Assembly: GCA_050743625.1 (NCBI GenBank)
Contig: JBOGED010000053.1
Coordinates: 1 to 25,631 of the forward strand
DNA from: JBOGED01 sp050743625
Lineage (GTDB): Bacteria; Actinomycetota; Nitriliruptoria; Euzebyales; Egibacteraceae
Length of the DNA stretch: 25,631 bases
Direction: 5' to 3'
Translations under genes and position numbers: made by a program
Notes under the pieces: model-generated
What the model saw: the letters and a program-made list of their open reading frames with translations, nothing else
Told to the model about the DNA's origin: nothing
The model's database searches: none
In this document: positions 1-8,303 of the stretch, piece by piece
How positions within the stretch are numbered: the first letter of the stretch is position 1
How the letters are laid out: each line of letters opens with the position of its first letter

Positions 1-290
1 GCGCCACGCAGCTCCGCCACACGCACACCCGACAGCGCCCGCTGCTGCGCCTTCCGCAAGGCCGCTCCCGCGGCGAGCAACGCCCGCACCCCCTCAGCGG
101 GAAGCTGGTTCACCGCCCAGGCGGCCAGCGTCGGCCGCCGCGCCTTGCGGACCTCGACGGCGAGGTCCCGCTGGCCGTCGGAGCGCAAGCGCCGGACCAG
201 CTCGTCCCGCGCGGCGACGAACTCACGGGGGTCCAGGCGGTAGAGCCCATCGACCGCCTGCTCAGCATCGCTCGTGTCTACCCGCTCATC
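1..290 (-). CDS. Conserved actinobacterial hypothetical protein, partial, start unclear
   Basis: The reverse strand is open from the window edge to an in-frame stop at 291-293. It reads as a helical, Arg/Ala/Leu-rich protein with the stretches DPREFVAARDELVRRLRS and KARRPTLAAWAVNQLP. This pattern (LYxLxPxEFxxARDEL...LRKPxxAAWAVNQL) recurs in small actinobacterial proteins of unknown function; I recall it from the family and have not searched. The 3' end lies outside the window. No ATG, GTG or TTG precedes the conserved part in this frame: the codons after the stop begin GAT GAG CGG GTA. An ATG in another frame near 289 meets a stop after three codons. The start may therefore be non-canonical, or the 5' end may be damaged by a small indel. 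No function is assigned. Confidence 0.45.
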
Positions 291-409
291 CTATGCCGAA
301 GACCATCCGGCTGCGAGCGCCTAATATTTTCGCCGTGGCTTCGAACCGCTCGCTCGCTGGCAGGCATCCTTGCTTGGTGGCGGCGAGGTCGGGTCCGACC
401 CCGGCTTCT

Positions 410-550
410 CAGGCGCTGACCGAGGGCGCCTGGGTGGACGAGATCCCTTGCTGGGTGCGCGGCGTCGACGAGCTGTTCGCGCAACTGCTCGAGGTCACGC
501 CGTGGCGCCCGTATCCCCACCTGCTGTCACCCGCTTCCCACGTCGAGTAG
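410..550 (+). pseudogene. Remnant of an AlkB-like 2OG-Fe(II) dioxygenase N-terminus
   Basis: An open stretch ending at TAG 548-550 encodes GAWVDEIPCWVRGVDELF followed by AQLLEVTPWR. This resembles the N-terminal segment of actinobacterial AlkB-type alkylated-DNA repair dioxygenases (GxWVDHxPGWxxGxDxLFxxLLxxVPWR). The resemblance stops just after the PWR, and the rest of the enzyme, including the HxD...H iron ligands and the 2-oxoglutarate Arg, is absent in all three forward frames before the next gene at 669. An ATG at 293 is in frame, but the residues before about 410 look non-coding. I read this as a truncated gene. The family assignment rests on one short segment recalled from memory. Confidence 0.4.
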
Positions 551-668
551 GTGCCGGCGACACGGCGAGACCATTCCTGTTGCCAAGGAATCGCAACGAT
601 CTTTAGGCTGGTCAAAGGGACCTGCCGGACCCGCCGCGCATCATGGATTCCACGAGGAGGAGGAGCCC

Positions 669-1442
669 GTGACAGGCCAGACGCAAACTCTCGCCGTCCC
701 CTGGGAGCATTGGGTGCGACGGTGGGACGCTCAGCAGGAGGTGTACATCGAGGCGCGCGAGCGTTGCTACGACGTGATGTTCTCGTTCGTGGAGGCGCTA
801 CTGCCCGACGATCTCACCGTGCTCGACCTGGCCGCCGGCTGCGGGGCGATCAGCCGACGCATCCTCCGCCGCTTGCCGAAGGCCACAAGCGTCGCCGTCG
901 AGGTCGACCCGGTGATGCTGCGGCTGGGCGAAGGCACCCTGGGTGACCTGGGTGGACGTCTGAGATGGGTCAAAGCCGACCTCCGGGAGCCTGGATGGCC
1001 TTCAGCACTCGGCCAGGACAGCTTCGATGTGGTGATGTCCACGACCGCCACCCATTGGCTGAGACCGCCCGAGTTAGCGGCCGTCTATCGCCAGGTCGCG
1101 CAGCTTTTGCGGCCCGGCGGGGTCCTGCTCAACGGTGACGGCCTCTACCTCCCCAACCACCAGCCACGGATCCGCGCGGCCGTCGAGGCCGTCTCGGAGC
1201 GGCGCCAGGCCCGAGCGGTGGAGCGCGGCGCCGAGGTATGGGACACCTGGTGGGAGGCCCTGCGAGCCGAGCCGTCGCTGCGCGACGCGTTCGCCGAGCG
1301 CGACCGCATCTTCCCACCCGGCCCACGTGACCCCTCACCGAAGCTGGCCTTCCACGAGGCCGCTCTTCTGGAGGCCGGCTTCGAGGAGGTCGGGGTCGTC
1401 TGGCAAGACCTCACCACGCGCGTGCTCCTCGCACTCCGGTAA
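669..1442 (+). CDS. Class I SAM-dependent methyltransferase
   Basis: A 257-residue protein with a Rossmann-type methyltransferase core. Motif I is VLDLAAGCGA at residues 51-60, an acidic residue follows beta-2 (VAVEVD, 75-80), and the post-core segment contains LLRPGGVLLNGDGLYLPN, the usual 'LkPGG' turn. An N-terminal helical region (PWEHWVRRWDAQQ) and a helical insert after the core probably form the substrate lid. Translation is placed at GTG 669 because a purine-rich GAGGAGGAGGAG tract (654-665) lies just upstream. The next gene begins within 12 bases of the stop and may be cotranscribed. The substrate cannot be read from the sequence: a small molecule is likely, since no RNA- or protein-binding domain is visible. 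Confidence 0.85.
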   Translation: MTGQTQTLAVPWEHWVRRWDAQQEVYIEARERCYDVMFSFVEALLPDDLTVLDLAAGCGAISRRILRRLPKATSVAVEVDPVMLRLGEGTLGDLGGRLRWVKADLREPGWPSALGQDSFDVVMSTTATHWLRPPELAAVYRQVAQLLRPGGVLLNGDGLYLPNHQPRIRAAVEAVSERRQARAVERGAEVWDTWWEALRAEPSLRDAFAERDRIFPPGPRDPSPKLAFHEAALLEAGFEEVGVVWQDLTTRVLLALR

Positions 1443-1451
1443 CGTGTGCTC

Positions 1452-2033
1452 ATGCGCATCGGCGTCTACCTGTTCGACGAGGCGGAGGAGCTCGACTGGG
1501 CGGGCCCGTGGGAAGTGCTGGCGGCCTGGGCTCAGCATTTCCCTGACGATGGTGTCCAGGTGGTCACGTTCGCGCGTGAGCGCCACGAGGTCCGCTGCGC
1601 GAAGGGCCTTCGAGTGCTCGCCGACCACACCTGGGCGGATATCGGCAAGCTCGACGTGCTGGTCTACCCCGGCGGGATCGGGACCCGGCAACATCTCGGC
1701 GACACCGAGGTGCACGGGTGGCTACGCGGCCTCCTCGCCTCGGGGACCTTGATGACCAGCGTATGCACCGGTTCGCTCGTGCTCGCCGACGCAGGGCTGC
1801 TCGACGGGAGGCCGGCCACGACCCACTGGGCCTACCTCACCGAGCTCGCCCGGCTCGGCGACGTCGAGGTGCGTGGCGACGAGCGCTTCGTCGACACTGG
1901 CGAGATCATCACCGCAGCCGGCGTGTCCGCCGGCATCGACATGGCGCTGCACCTCGTCGCCCGGCTCCACTCCCCCGAGCGGGCCGTGCAGGTCCGCCGC
2001 GCCATCCAGTACGACCCACAACCGCCGGTTTAG
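1452..2033 (+). CDS. DJ-1/PfpI (class I glutamine amidotransferase-like) family protein
   Basis: A 193-residue cytosolic protein of the DJ-1/PfpI superfamily. The N-terminus MRIGVYLFDEAEELDWAGPW is diagnostic, with Asp15 and Glu21 at the acidic positions used by the isocyanide hydratase-like branch. The nucleophile elbow is TSVCTGS with Cys105, followed by LADAGLLDGRPATTHW, typical of the family. ATG 1452 is chosen because homologues begin MRIG; a GTG two codons earlier (1446) is in frame. There is no clear Shine-Dalgarno, so translation may be coupled to the methyltransferase ending at 1442. Likely roles are hydratase, amidase or glyoxalase-like chemistry or transcriptional co-factor; the subfamily resembles the N-terminal half of AraC-type regulators but carries no helix-turn-helix. 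Confidence 0.85.
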   Translation: MRIGVYLFDEAEELDWAGPWEVLAAWAQHFPDDGVQVVTFARERHEVRCAKGLRVLADHTWADIGKLDVLVYPGGIGTRQHLGDTEVHGWLRGLLASGTLMTSVCTGSLVLADAGLLDGRPATTHWAYLTELARLGDVEVRGDERFVDTGEIITAAGVSAGIDMALHLVARLHSPERAVQVRRAIQYDPQPPV

Positions 2034-2044
2034 CCGGCCGGCGG
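2022..2044. terminator. GC-rich stem-loop between convergent genes
   Basis: CCGCCGG (2022-2028) pairs with CCGGCGG (2038-2044) across a 9-base loop. It lies exactly between the stop codons of the convergent DJ-1/PfpI and VapC genes. There is no T-tract on either strand, so it is only a candidate bidirectional terminator. Confidence 0.3.
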
Positions 2045-2045
2045 G

Positions 2046-2474
2046 TCAGCGGATCATCTCGACGTCGGCGCCGAGCTCACGGTAGACCTCGAGCGCTCGA
2101 CGATCCCTGCTGACCAAGCTGAGATCGTGCTCGACGGCCGTCGCACCGACAAGCGCGTCGTAGACGGTCCCTCCGGCGATGCCATGATCCGCCAATTCCG
2201 ACAGTGGCCTGGCCGCTCGCTCGGCGCTGAGAAACCGACTCTGGGGAAAGTTGGAGACGAGCAACCGGCTCACCGCGGCCGGCGTTCGCCGCGCTGGTGG
2301 CGGAAGTCGTGTGAGAACAGAGAAGGTCTCGAAGGCAGCGTGCCGGGCGAGCCCGAGCTGACGACTGGCCAACAACCCGAAGACGACGTCGTGATACTCG
2401 TGGTCCGCGACCAGGAAGGCCACCGCCGCGCTCGTGTCGACAAGGCTAAGCGCGCTTCTCGCGCTGGTCGGCAT
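2046..2474 (-). CDS. vapC: VapC-type PIN-domain ribonuclease toxin
   Basis: A 142-residue PIN-domain protein. The acidic metal site is visible: Asp13 in LVDTSAAVAF, Glu49 in AAFETFSVL, Asp106 in YDALVGATA and Asp124 in SRDRRAL. VapC toxins are Mg-dependent endoribonucleases that cleave tRNA or rRNA when their antitoxin is degraded. ATG 2474 is the only plausible start before the first motif; it overlaps the 3' end of the antitoxin gene by 29 bp, the usual arrangement for translational coupling in toxin-antitoxin operons. A longer open frame exists upstream but is the antisense-free shadow of the antitoxin. The target RNA cannot be predicted. Confidence 0.85.
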   Translation of the reverse strand: MPTSARSALSLVDTSAAVAFLVADHEYHDVVFGLLASRQLGLARHAAFETFSVLTRLPPPARRTPAAVSRLLVSNFPQSRFLSAERAARPLSELADHGIAGGTVYDALVGATAVEHDLSLVSRDRRALEVYRELGADVEMIR

Positions 2475-2691
2475 CGCGGAGCGCTCGAACGACCTCGTCA
2501 TCGATCGTGGCGCCAGTGGCCGGGACCACCAAGCGCCCGTCCCGCTCGGCCAGCCCTTCCTCGGCCAACGGCTCAACGCGAAGTCCTATGCCGTCGACCA
2601 CAACCTCGACCTCCCCCGGCACGAGTCCGACCCGGTCCCGGAGAGCCCTGGGAATCACCAAGCGCCCTGCCTTGTCAATGGTTGCTTTCAT
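2446..2691 (-). CDS. vapB: AbrB/SpoVT-type VapB antitoxin
   Basis: An 81-residue protein with an N-terminal swapped-hairpin AbrB DNA-binding domain: MKATIDKAGRLVIPRALRDR followed by VGLVPGEVEVVVDG. The C-terminal half (about 45-81) is acidic and would wrap the toxin. It precedes and overlaps the PIN toxin gene, forming a complete module. Such antitoxins usually autoregulate their promoter together with the toxin. The promoter must lie in or just beyond the 40-bp gap to the 3' end of dop. The module occupies the place where pup would be expected downstream of dop, suggesting insertion or replacement. Confidence 0.85.
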   Translation of the reverse strand: MKATIDKAGRLVIPRALRDRVGLVPGEVEVVVDGIGLRVEPLAEEGLAERDGRLVVPATGATIDDEVVRALRDADQREKRA

Positions 2692-2731
2692 GCCATTAGC
2701 CTACAATGACGCCCACTCCGGGCGGCCCACC

Positions 2732-4231
2732 TCAGCGTTGGAGGGCGTCGAGGAGGTCGGCGGCGGTGGCGCAACTGTCGATCAGGTCCTTGGTCATCGC
2801 GCGGCCACCGCGGGCGGGGTCCATCATCGGGACGCGCTGCAGGGTCTCGCGGCCGACGTCGAAGATGATCGAGTCCCAACCGGCGGCGGCGACCTGATCC
2901 CGATACTTCTCCAGGCAACGGCCACGGAAGTACGCGCGGGTGTCCTCCGGAGGACACGTCATCGCCCGGCGCACGTTGGCCTCCTCGACCAACCGCTCGA
3001 CCTTCCCCTTGGACGCCAACCGGTTGTACAACCCACGATCTTGGCGCACGTCGTGGTACTGCACGTCGATCAGCTTGAGCTTGTCCGCGTCCCAACTCAA
3101 CCCGTCGCGCTCCACATAGCGCTGCAGGATGCGCAGCTTCGTCACCCAGTCCACGACCCCCTCCAGCTTCATCGGGTCGTCCTCCAACGTCGCCAAGATG
3201 CCGTCCCACAACGCGATCACGTCCGGCGCCCAACCCGGCGCCTCACGCGTCTCGACATACTTCTGCGCCTGCTCCAGATAGTGCCACTGCAGCTCGACGG
3301 GAGTGACCCGCCGGCCATCCTTCAGCTCCACCACCCGCCGGCACGTCAAGTCGTGCGACACCTCATGCAACGCCCGCACCGGCTGTGCGACCGAGGGCGC
3401 GTCAGGCAAGAAGCGGTCCTCGATCATCGACAACACCAGCGCGCACGAGCCCAACTTCAGATAGGTGCACACCTCGCTCATGTTCGCGTCGCCGATGATC
3501 ACATGGAGCCGGCGAAACCGGTCCGGGTCCGCGTGAGGCTCGTCGCGCGTGTTCACGATCGGCCGCTTCAGCGTGGTCTCCAAACCGACCTCGACCTCGA
3601 AGAAGTCCGCCCGCTGCGTGATCTGGTACGGCACGTCGTTGAGGTTGAACTCGTTCCCGATCCGCCCCGCCCCGACCATGATCTGGCGGCTGACGAAGAA
3701 CGGCGTGATCTGGCGAACGATGTCACCAAACGGCACGCTACGGTCCACGATGTAGTTCTCGTGCATCCCGTACGCGGCGCCCTTGCCGTCGGTGTTGTTC
3801 TTCGTGATCAAGATCCGCGCCGGCGCCACCGGACTGTGATGCGGCAACAGCGTGGCCGCCTTGTGGGCGGCGGCCTCCAAGATCCGCTCCCCCGCCTTGT
3901 CCCAGATCACCGCGTCGATCGGGTTGGACGTCTCAGGCGACGAGTACTCGGGATGGGCGTGGTCGACGTAGAAGCGGGCACCGTTCGGCAGGATCGAGTT
4001 CGCCAACCCGATGTCGTCCTCCGGCGGCGCCTCGTGGCCGCCGGGCTGCGTGAACCCGCGCGCGTCCCGCAGCGGGTTCTCCTCCTCGTAGTCCCAGCGC
4101 GCCCGATGCCGGCCGTCGGCTGAGTACGCGTTCACCACCAGCGACGAGGCGAGGACGGGATTGAAGTCCGGACGCCCGATGACGGAGATCCCGTACTCCG
4201 TCTCGGTCCCGAGGTACTTCGTGATCGCCAC
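2732..4231 (-). CDS. dop: Pup deamidase/depupylase Dop
   Basis: A 499-residue member of the carboxylate-amine ligase (glutamine-synthetase-like) fold used by the pupylation system. The N-terminus contains GTETEYGISV with the Mg/ATP-binding glutamates. Other family landmarks are RWDYEEENPLRDARGF, NGARFYVDHAHPEYSSPE, KNNTDGKGAAYGMHENY, VEVGLETTLKRPIVNTRDEP, HVIIGDANMSE and, near the end, TRAYFRGRCLEKY. These match Dop rather than the ligase PafA, as I recall them. Dop converts the C-terminal Gln of Pup to Glu and removes Pup from substrates. It starts 18 bases after the Mpa stop, so the two are likely one transcript. The gene is intact and of normal length. Pup is not encoded downstream, unlike in mycobacteria. 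Confidence 0.95.
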   Translation of the reverse strand: MAITKYLGTETEYGISVIGRPDFNPVLASSLVVNAYSADGRHRARWDYEEENPLRDARGFTQPGGHEAPPEDDIGLANSILPNGARFYVDHAHPEYSSPETSNPIDAVIWDKAGERILEAAAHKAATLLPHHSPVAPARILITKNNTDGKGAAYGMHENYIVDRSVPFGDIVRQITPFFVSRQIMVGAGRIGNEFNLNDVPYQITQRADFFEVEVGLETTLKRPIVNTRDEPHADPDRFRRLHVIIGDANMSEVCTYLKLGSCALVLSMIEDRFLPDAPSVAQPVRALHEVSHDLTCRRVVELKDGRRVTPVELQWHYLEQAQKYVETREAPGWAPDVIALWDGILATLEDDPMKLEGVVDWVTKLRILQRYVERDGLSWDADKLKLIDVQYHDVRQDRGLYNRLASKGKVERLVEEANVRRAMTCPPEDTRAYFRGRCLEKYRDQVAAAGWDSIIFDVGRETLQRVPMMDPARGGRAMTKDLIDSCATAADLLDALQR

Positions 4232-4249
4232 TCGCTGCCCAATCAGGTC

Positions 4250-5971
4250 TTAGAGGTACTGGCCGGTGTTGACGTTCTCGATCGCCTTGCCCGGCTCCTC
4301 GCCGTCGCCAAGGAGGGTACGGACATAGACGATCCGCTCGCCCTTCTTTCCGGAGATTCTCGCCCAGTCGTCTGGGTTTGTCGTGTTCGGGAGGTCCTCG
4401 TTCTCCTTGAACTCGTCGCGGATCGCTTGGTAGAGGTCGTCGGCGACGATGCCCTTCTGGCCGATGCTCAAGAAGCGCTTGATCGCCATCTTCTTCGCCC
4501 TGGCGACGACGTTCTCGATCATCGCGCCCGAGTTGAAGTCTTTGAAGTACAGCACCTCCTTGTCGCCGTTGGCGTACGTGACCTCCAGGAACCGGTTGAC
4601 GGTCTCCTCGGCGTACATCCGGGAACAGGTCTCGGTGATCAACGAGTCGACCGCGGACTCCTCGCTGCCGTGCGCCTTCACAAGATCAGGATGCAATGGC
4701 AGCCGCGCGTGCAGGTAGACGCGGAAGATCTCACGCGCGGCCGTCTCGTCGGGCCGCTCGATCTTGATCTTCACGTCCAGCCGGCCGGGTCGAAGGATCG
4801 CCGGGTCGATCATGTCCTCGCGGTTCGAGGCGCCGATGACGATGACGTCTTTCAGCGTCTCGACCCCGTCGATCTCGCTGAGCAGCTGGGGGACGATGGT
4901 GTTCTCGACGTCGCTGGACACCCCCGATCCCCGGGTCCGGAAGATCGAGTCCATCTCGTCGAAGAACACGATGACCGGGAAGCCCTCGGCGACCTTCTCC
5001 CGCGCGCGCTGGAAGATCAGGCGGATCTGGCGCTCGGTCTCGCCGACATACTTGTTCAGCAGCTCGGGGCCCTTGATGTTCAAGAAGTAGCTGCGCGCGT
5101 CCGCGCGGCCCTCCTTCTCGGCGACACGCTTGGCCAGGCTGTTCGCGACCGCTTTCGCGATCATCGTCTTCCCGCACCCGGGAGGCCCGTACAGCAGGAT
5201 GCCCTTGGGCGGGCGCAGCTCATGCTCGATGAACAGGTCCGCGTGCAGGAACGGGAGCTCGACCGCGTCTTGGATCTGCTCGATCTGCCGGGCAAGCCCT
5301 CCGATGTCCTCGTACGAGATGTCGGGCACCTCTTCGAGCACGAGCTCCTCCACTTCCGGCCGTGGCAGGCGCTCGAGCGCGTACCCGCTACGGCTGTCGA
5401 CCAACAACGAGTCACCGGCACGGAGCTGCGTGCCGGTGAGCGGCTCGGCGAGCCGCACCACCTGCTCGTCGTCGGTATGCCCGATGACCAACAACCGGTC
5501 GTCGGACAGCCGCTCCTTGAGCGTCATCACCTCGCCGATGATCTCGTAGCTCGACGCCTCGATGATGTTCAGCGCCTCGTTGAGCATGACCTCTTGCCCG
5601 CGTCGCAGCGAGTCCACGTCGACGTCGGGGCTCACGTTGACGCGCAGCTTGCGGCCTTGCGCGAAGATCTCGGCGGTGTCGTCGTCCCGTGCACGGGCGA
5701 ACACCCCGAACCCGGACGGCGGCGCCGACAGCTTCTCGACCTGCTGCTTCAACGCGATGATCTGCTCGCGCGCCTCACGCAGCGTGTCCGCCAGCTTGGC
5801 GTTCTGCGCCATCGCCGCGGTCAGCTGCGTCTTGGTCTCCATCAGGCGCTCTTCGAGCGCGCGCACTCTCGACGGCGAGTCCTCCAACCGGCGACGCAGG
5901 AGGACGGCCTCCTCCTCCAAGAACCGGATCTGGATACGGAGCTCATTCAACTCGGCCTGGGGATCCTGCAT
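4250..5971 (-). CDS. mpa: Proteasome-associated AAA+ ATPase Mpa/ARC
   Basis: A 573-residue ring ATPase that recognises pupylated proteins and threads them into the 20S proteasome. Residues 4-80 form a coiled coil (the Pup-binding region), 85-205 hold the tandem OB-type domains, and the AAA+ module has Walker A GPPGCGKT (262-269), Walker B VIVFFDEMD (333-341) and the arginine-rich ILRPGRLD segment (392-399). The C-terminus is GQYL, the HbYX-like tail that docks on the proteasome alpha ring. ATG 5971 is chosen because GGAAGGAA lies 7-8 bases upstream and because the coiled coil begins there; an in-frame ATG at 6124 would add about 50 unlikely residues. The gene is intact, and dop follows after 18 bases. 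Confidence 0.96.
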   Translation of the reverse strand: MQDPQAELNELRIQIRFLEEEAVLLRRRLEDSPSRVRALEERLMETKTQLTAAMAQNAKLADTLREAREQIIALKQQVEKLSAPPSGFGVFARARDDDTAEIFAQGRKLRVNVSPDVDVDSLRRGQEVMLNEALNIIEASSYEIIGEVMTLKERLSDDRLLVIGHTDDEQVVRLAEPLTGTQLRAGDSLLVDSRSGYALERLPRPEVEELVLEEVPDISYEDIGGLARQIEQIQDAVELPFLHADLFIEHELRPPKGILLYGPPGCGKTMIAKAVANSLAKRVAEKEGRADARSYFLNIKGPELLNKYVGETERQIRLIFQRAREKVAEGFPVIVFFDEMDSIFRTRGSGVSSDVENTIVPQLLSEIDGVETLKDVIVIGASNREDMIDPAILRPGRLDVKIKIERPDETAAREIFRVYLHARLPLHPDLVKAHGSEESAVDSLITETCSRMYAEETVNRFLEVTYANGDKEVLYFKDFNSGAMIENVVARAKKMAIKRFLSIGQKGIVADDLYQAIRDEFKENEDLPNTTNPDDWARISGKKGERIVYVRTLLGDGEEPGKAIENVNTGQYL

Positions 5972-6128
5972 CACGAGGTTCCTTCCTGCCCCGGCGGACA
6001 CCCGAGGTGCGGGGGGCCAGGACTCCGAGTATATGGAGGCCCGGGCATCGCACCTCGAAAGCCACCGGACGCGCTCGTGCACATCCTCAAGCGTCACGGT
6101 ACCCCGAACGTCCCGGTGGATCACGGGG

Positions 6129-7494
6129 TCAGTAGCGCCTGGCGGCGGCCTCCACGCCGGTGAGCAGCTCCTGCAGCTCCGCCCGCGCGATCAGTCTGCC
6201 CCCGACCACGACCGAGTCGATGCGTTGCGTGTTGCGGATGTCGTCGAGTGGGTTCGCCTCGAGGAGCACCAAGTCGGCGAACTTGCCCACGCTCACGGTG
6301 CCCAGGGCGTCGAGCTGCCCGAGGCATTCCGCCGCGTCGCGCGTCGCGGCCCGCAACGCCTCCATCGGCGTCAGGCCACCCTGGACCAGAAGCTCAAGCT
6401 CGTCGTGCAGGCTGAAGCCCGGGAAACAGAACGGGTTGCCGCAGTCGGTCCCCGCCAGGATCCCCGACCCCCGCGCGCTTCATCGCACCGACCAGCTCGA
6501 CCCTTCGCTCGAAGAACTCCCTTGCCTGGGCCTTCTGGCCGGGGGCGGGCTCGAACCACGCCAGCGACTGTTGCCAGCGCTGGAGCGTGCCGGCGGGAAG
6601 ATACCTCAGGCGCTCATCGTGATGGGCGCGCTCGTCCAGCGCGCCAATTCTCAGCACGCTCAGGGTCGGCACCTGCCATGTGCCGTTCCGCGCCAAGACA
6701 TCGAACACCATGGCGGCTCTTGAATCGTCGTACGCGTCGGCGGCCTTCCTATCGAGCGCGAGCGAACGCTGGATCGCTCGCCAGGGATCCTCGCCGCCGG
6801 TTCGGCCGGCCGCGATGGACCGCTGCTCCTCGCGGATCTCCTGCTCTCGCCTCGACGTGGCGGTCAGCACGCCCATCAGGTGCTCGCAGGTGTGCTGGCC
6901 GGCGTCTGATGCCTCGGTCAGCGAGACGAGGTCCGGGACGTGCCCGGCGAACGGGATCCCCCGGTCTCGGGCCTCTTCGGCGATCGCGAAGTACGCGGAT
7001 CGGGGCAGGAGCGAGTAGACCTTGACGAAGTCCGCGTCGTCGTCGACGGCCCGGCGCACGGAATCGCGGCCGTCGGCCTCGTCCGCAGCCTCGATGTACT
7101 CGTCAGAAAACTGGGCGAAGATGGACCCAGGCCCGTCCACGATCCTGCTTGCGATCACCATCCGAGGACCCACCACGGAGCCACTGGCGATCTGCCCCCG
7201 CCAGTCGTGATGGTGGGGAAGCCCCCACATCTCGCGGATACCGGTGACTCCGTTCGCGATGTAGAGGGGCAGCATGTCCGAGGCGCCCATCGTGTGGGTG
7301 TGCATGTCCCACAAGCCGGGGATGAGGAATTTGCCGGACGCGTCGATGACGGTCGCGTGGAGGTCGGCGGGCGCCGTCCCCGTCTTGTGGAGGCCAGCGA
7401 TGCGCTCGCCGCGAAGCACGACGCTCATGTCCACCCTCGGCGGCGCCCCCGTGCCGTCGATCACGGTGACGTGCTCCAGGACGGTGCCGGTCAC
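6129..7494 (-). pseudogene. Imidazolonepropionase-like amidohydrolase with one +1 frameshift
   Basis: A metal-dependent amidohydrolase of the imidazolonepropionase/prolidase-like group. In order there are an N-terminal beta-sandwich (VLEHVTVIDGTG), the HxH metal motif in GLWDMHTHTMG, the Lys position in DFVKVYSLLP, the His ligands in PFAGHVP and HTCEHL, and the catalytic Asp in AGTDCGN. The last motif is only restored by changing frame: an extra base in the run at 6462-6465 shifts the reading from MKRAGVG into GILAGTDCGNPFCFPGF, and the C-terminal part then continues to TGA 6129-6131. GTG 7494 forms a GTGA overlap with the stop of trmI, so it is the third gene of a coupled operon. The substrate is unknown. 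It may be broken in nature or a base-call error. Confidence 0.8.
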
Positions 7495-8303
7495 CGCTGG
7501 TCCGCCAGGCGCCGGGCGGTCGTGATGAATGCGGTATGGGCGACCATCCGGTGGTCGGGCCTTACGGCGAGCCCGTCCACGTGCCAGTCCCGCACGAGCG
7601 TCTCGGTTGTACGGGCGAGCCCCCACCGTGGGTCGGCGTCGAGCGCCTCACGCAGGCGCATGACCTGCGGGACGGTCGGGGTGTAGGCGACGAGGATGCC
7701 GCCGGGGCGCAGCGCCTCGCTGGCCGGCTTCAGGACCGACCACGGGTCGACGAGGTCGAGCACGACCCGGTCGCACCGTTGTCCTGCGAGCTCCTCAACG
7801 ACGTCCGCGATTCGCAGCTCCCAGTTCGCCGGCTGGCCGCCGAACCGCTGGAGCACGTTGCGCTCCGCGATCACCGCATGATCGGGGCGCAGCTCGAAGC
7901 TGTAGACACGCCCGGCCGGGCCCACGGCGCGGAGGAGCGCGCACGTCAGCGCCCCGCTCCCGGCGCCGGCCTCGACCACCGTCGCGCCCGGCGCGATATC
8001 GCCGAGCGCGACGATCATCGCCTGGTCCTTTGGATAGACGACCTGCGCTCCCCGAGGCGCCTTCAGCGTCCAGTCTGCCGCCGTCGGCCGGACCGCCAGC
8101 AACAGCGAACCCCTCGCGCTGCGCACCCACGACCCCTCCGGCCTGCCCAGCAGGTCGTCGTGCGCCACCGCGCCACCGTGGAAGTGGAACTCCCCGCCTG
8201 GCTCAAGCGTCACGAGGTACCGGCGCTGCTTGCGGTCGAGCAGCAGGACCTTCTCCCCCGCTGACAGCGGGTCGGGGTGGCCAGGGTGGCGGACGGTGCT
8301 CAT
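7491..8303 (-). CDS. trmI: tRNA (adenine-58-N1)-methyltransferase TrmI
   Basis: A 270-residue class I methyltransferase that makes m1A58 in the T-loop of tRNAs. The N-terminal beta-barrel (about 1-85) precedes the family marker QVVYPKDQAMIV (87-98) and the SAM motif I VVEAGAGSGALT (109-120). The segments GRVYSFELRPDHA and VVLDLVDPW complete the core. Its ATG at 8303 overlaps the stop of the tRNA thiolase gene (ATGA, 8300-8303), and its own stop overlaps the amidohydrolase start (GTGA). In Mycobacterium tuberculosis the same gene (Rv2118c) lies just upstream of mpa, so the synteny trmI-mpa-dop is retained here. The 4-bp overlap with a T-loop thiolase gives the neighbours a shared job. Confidence 0.95.
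   Translation of the reverse strand: MSTVRHPGHPDPLSAGEKVLLLDRKQRRYLVTLEPGGEFHFHGGAVAHDDLLGRPEGSWVRSARGSLLLAVRPTAADWTLKAPRGAQVVYPKDQAMIVALGDIAPGATVVEAGAGSGALTCALLRAVGPAGRVYSFELRPDHAVIAERNVLQRFGGQPANWELRIADVVEELAGQRCDRVVLDLVDPWSVLKPASEALRPGGILVAYTPTVPQVMRLREALDADPRWGLARTTETLVRDWHVDGLAVRPDHRMVAHTAFITTARRLADQR

Noticed and set aside
2507..4123. A 538-codon open frame on the plus strand opposite dop
   Set aside because: It is the antisense shadow of dop in GC-rich DNA: it is rich in Arg, Leu, His and Val with no domain, while dop on the other strand is unmistakable.
4427..6163. A 578-codon open frame on the plus strand opposite mpa
   Set aside because: Antisense shadow of the ATPase gene; composition is typical of reverse-frame translation and no motif is recognisable.
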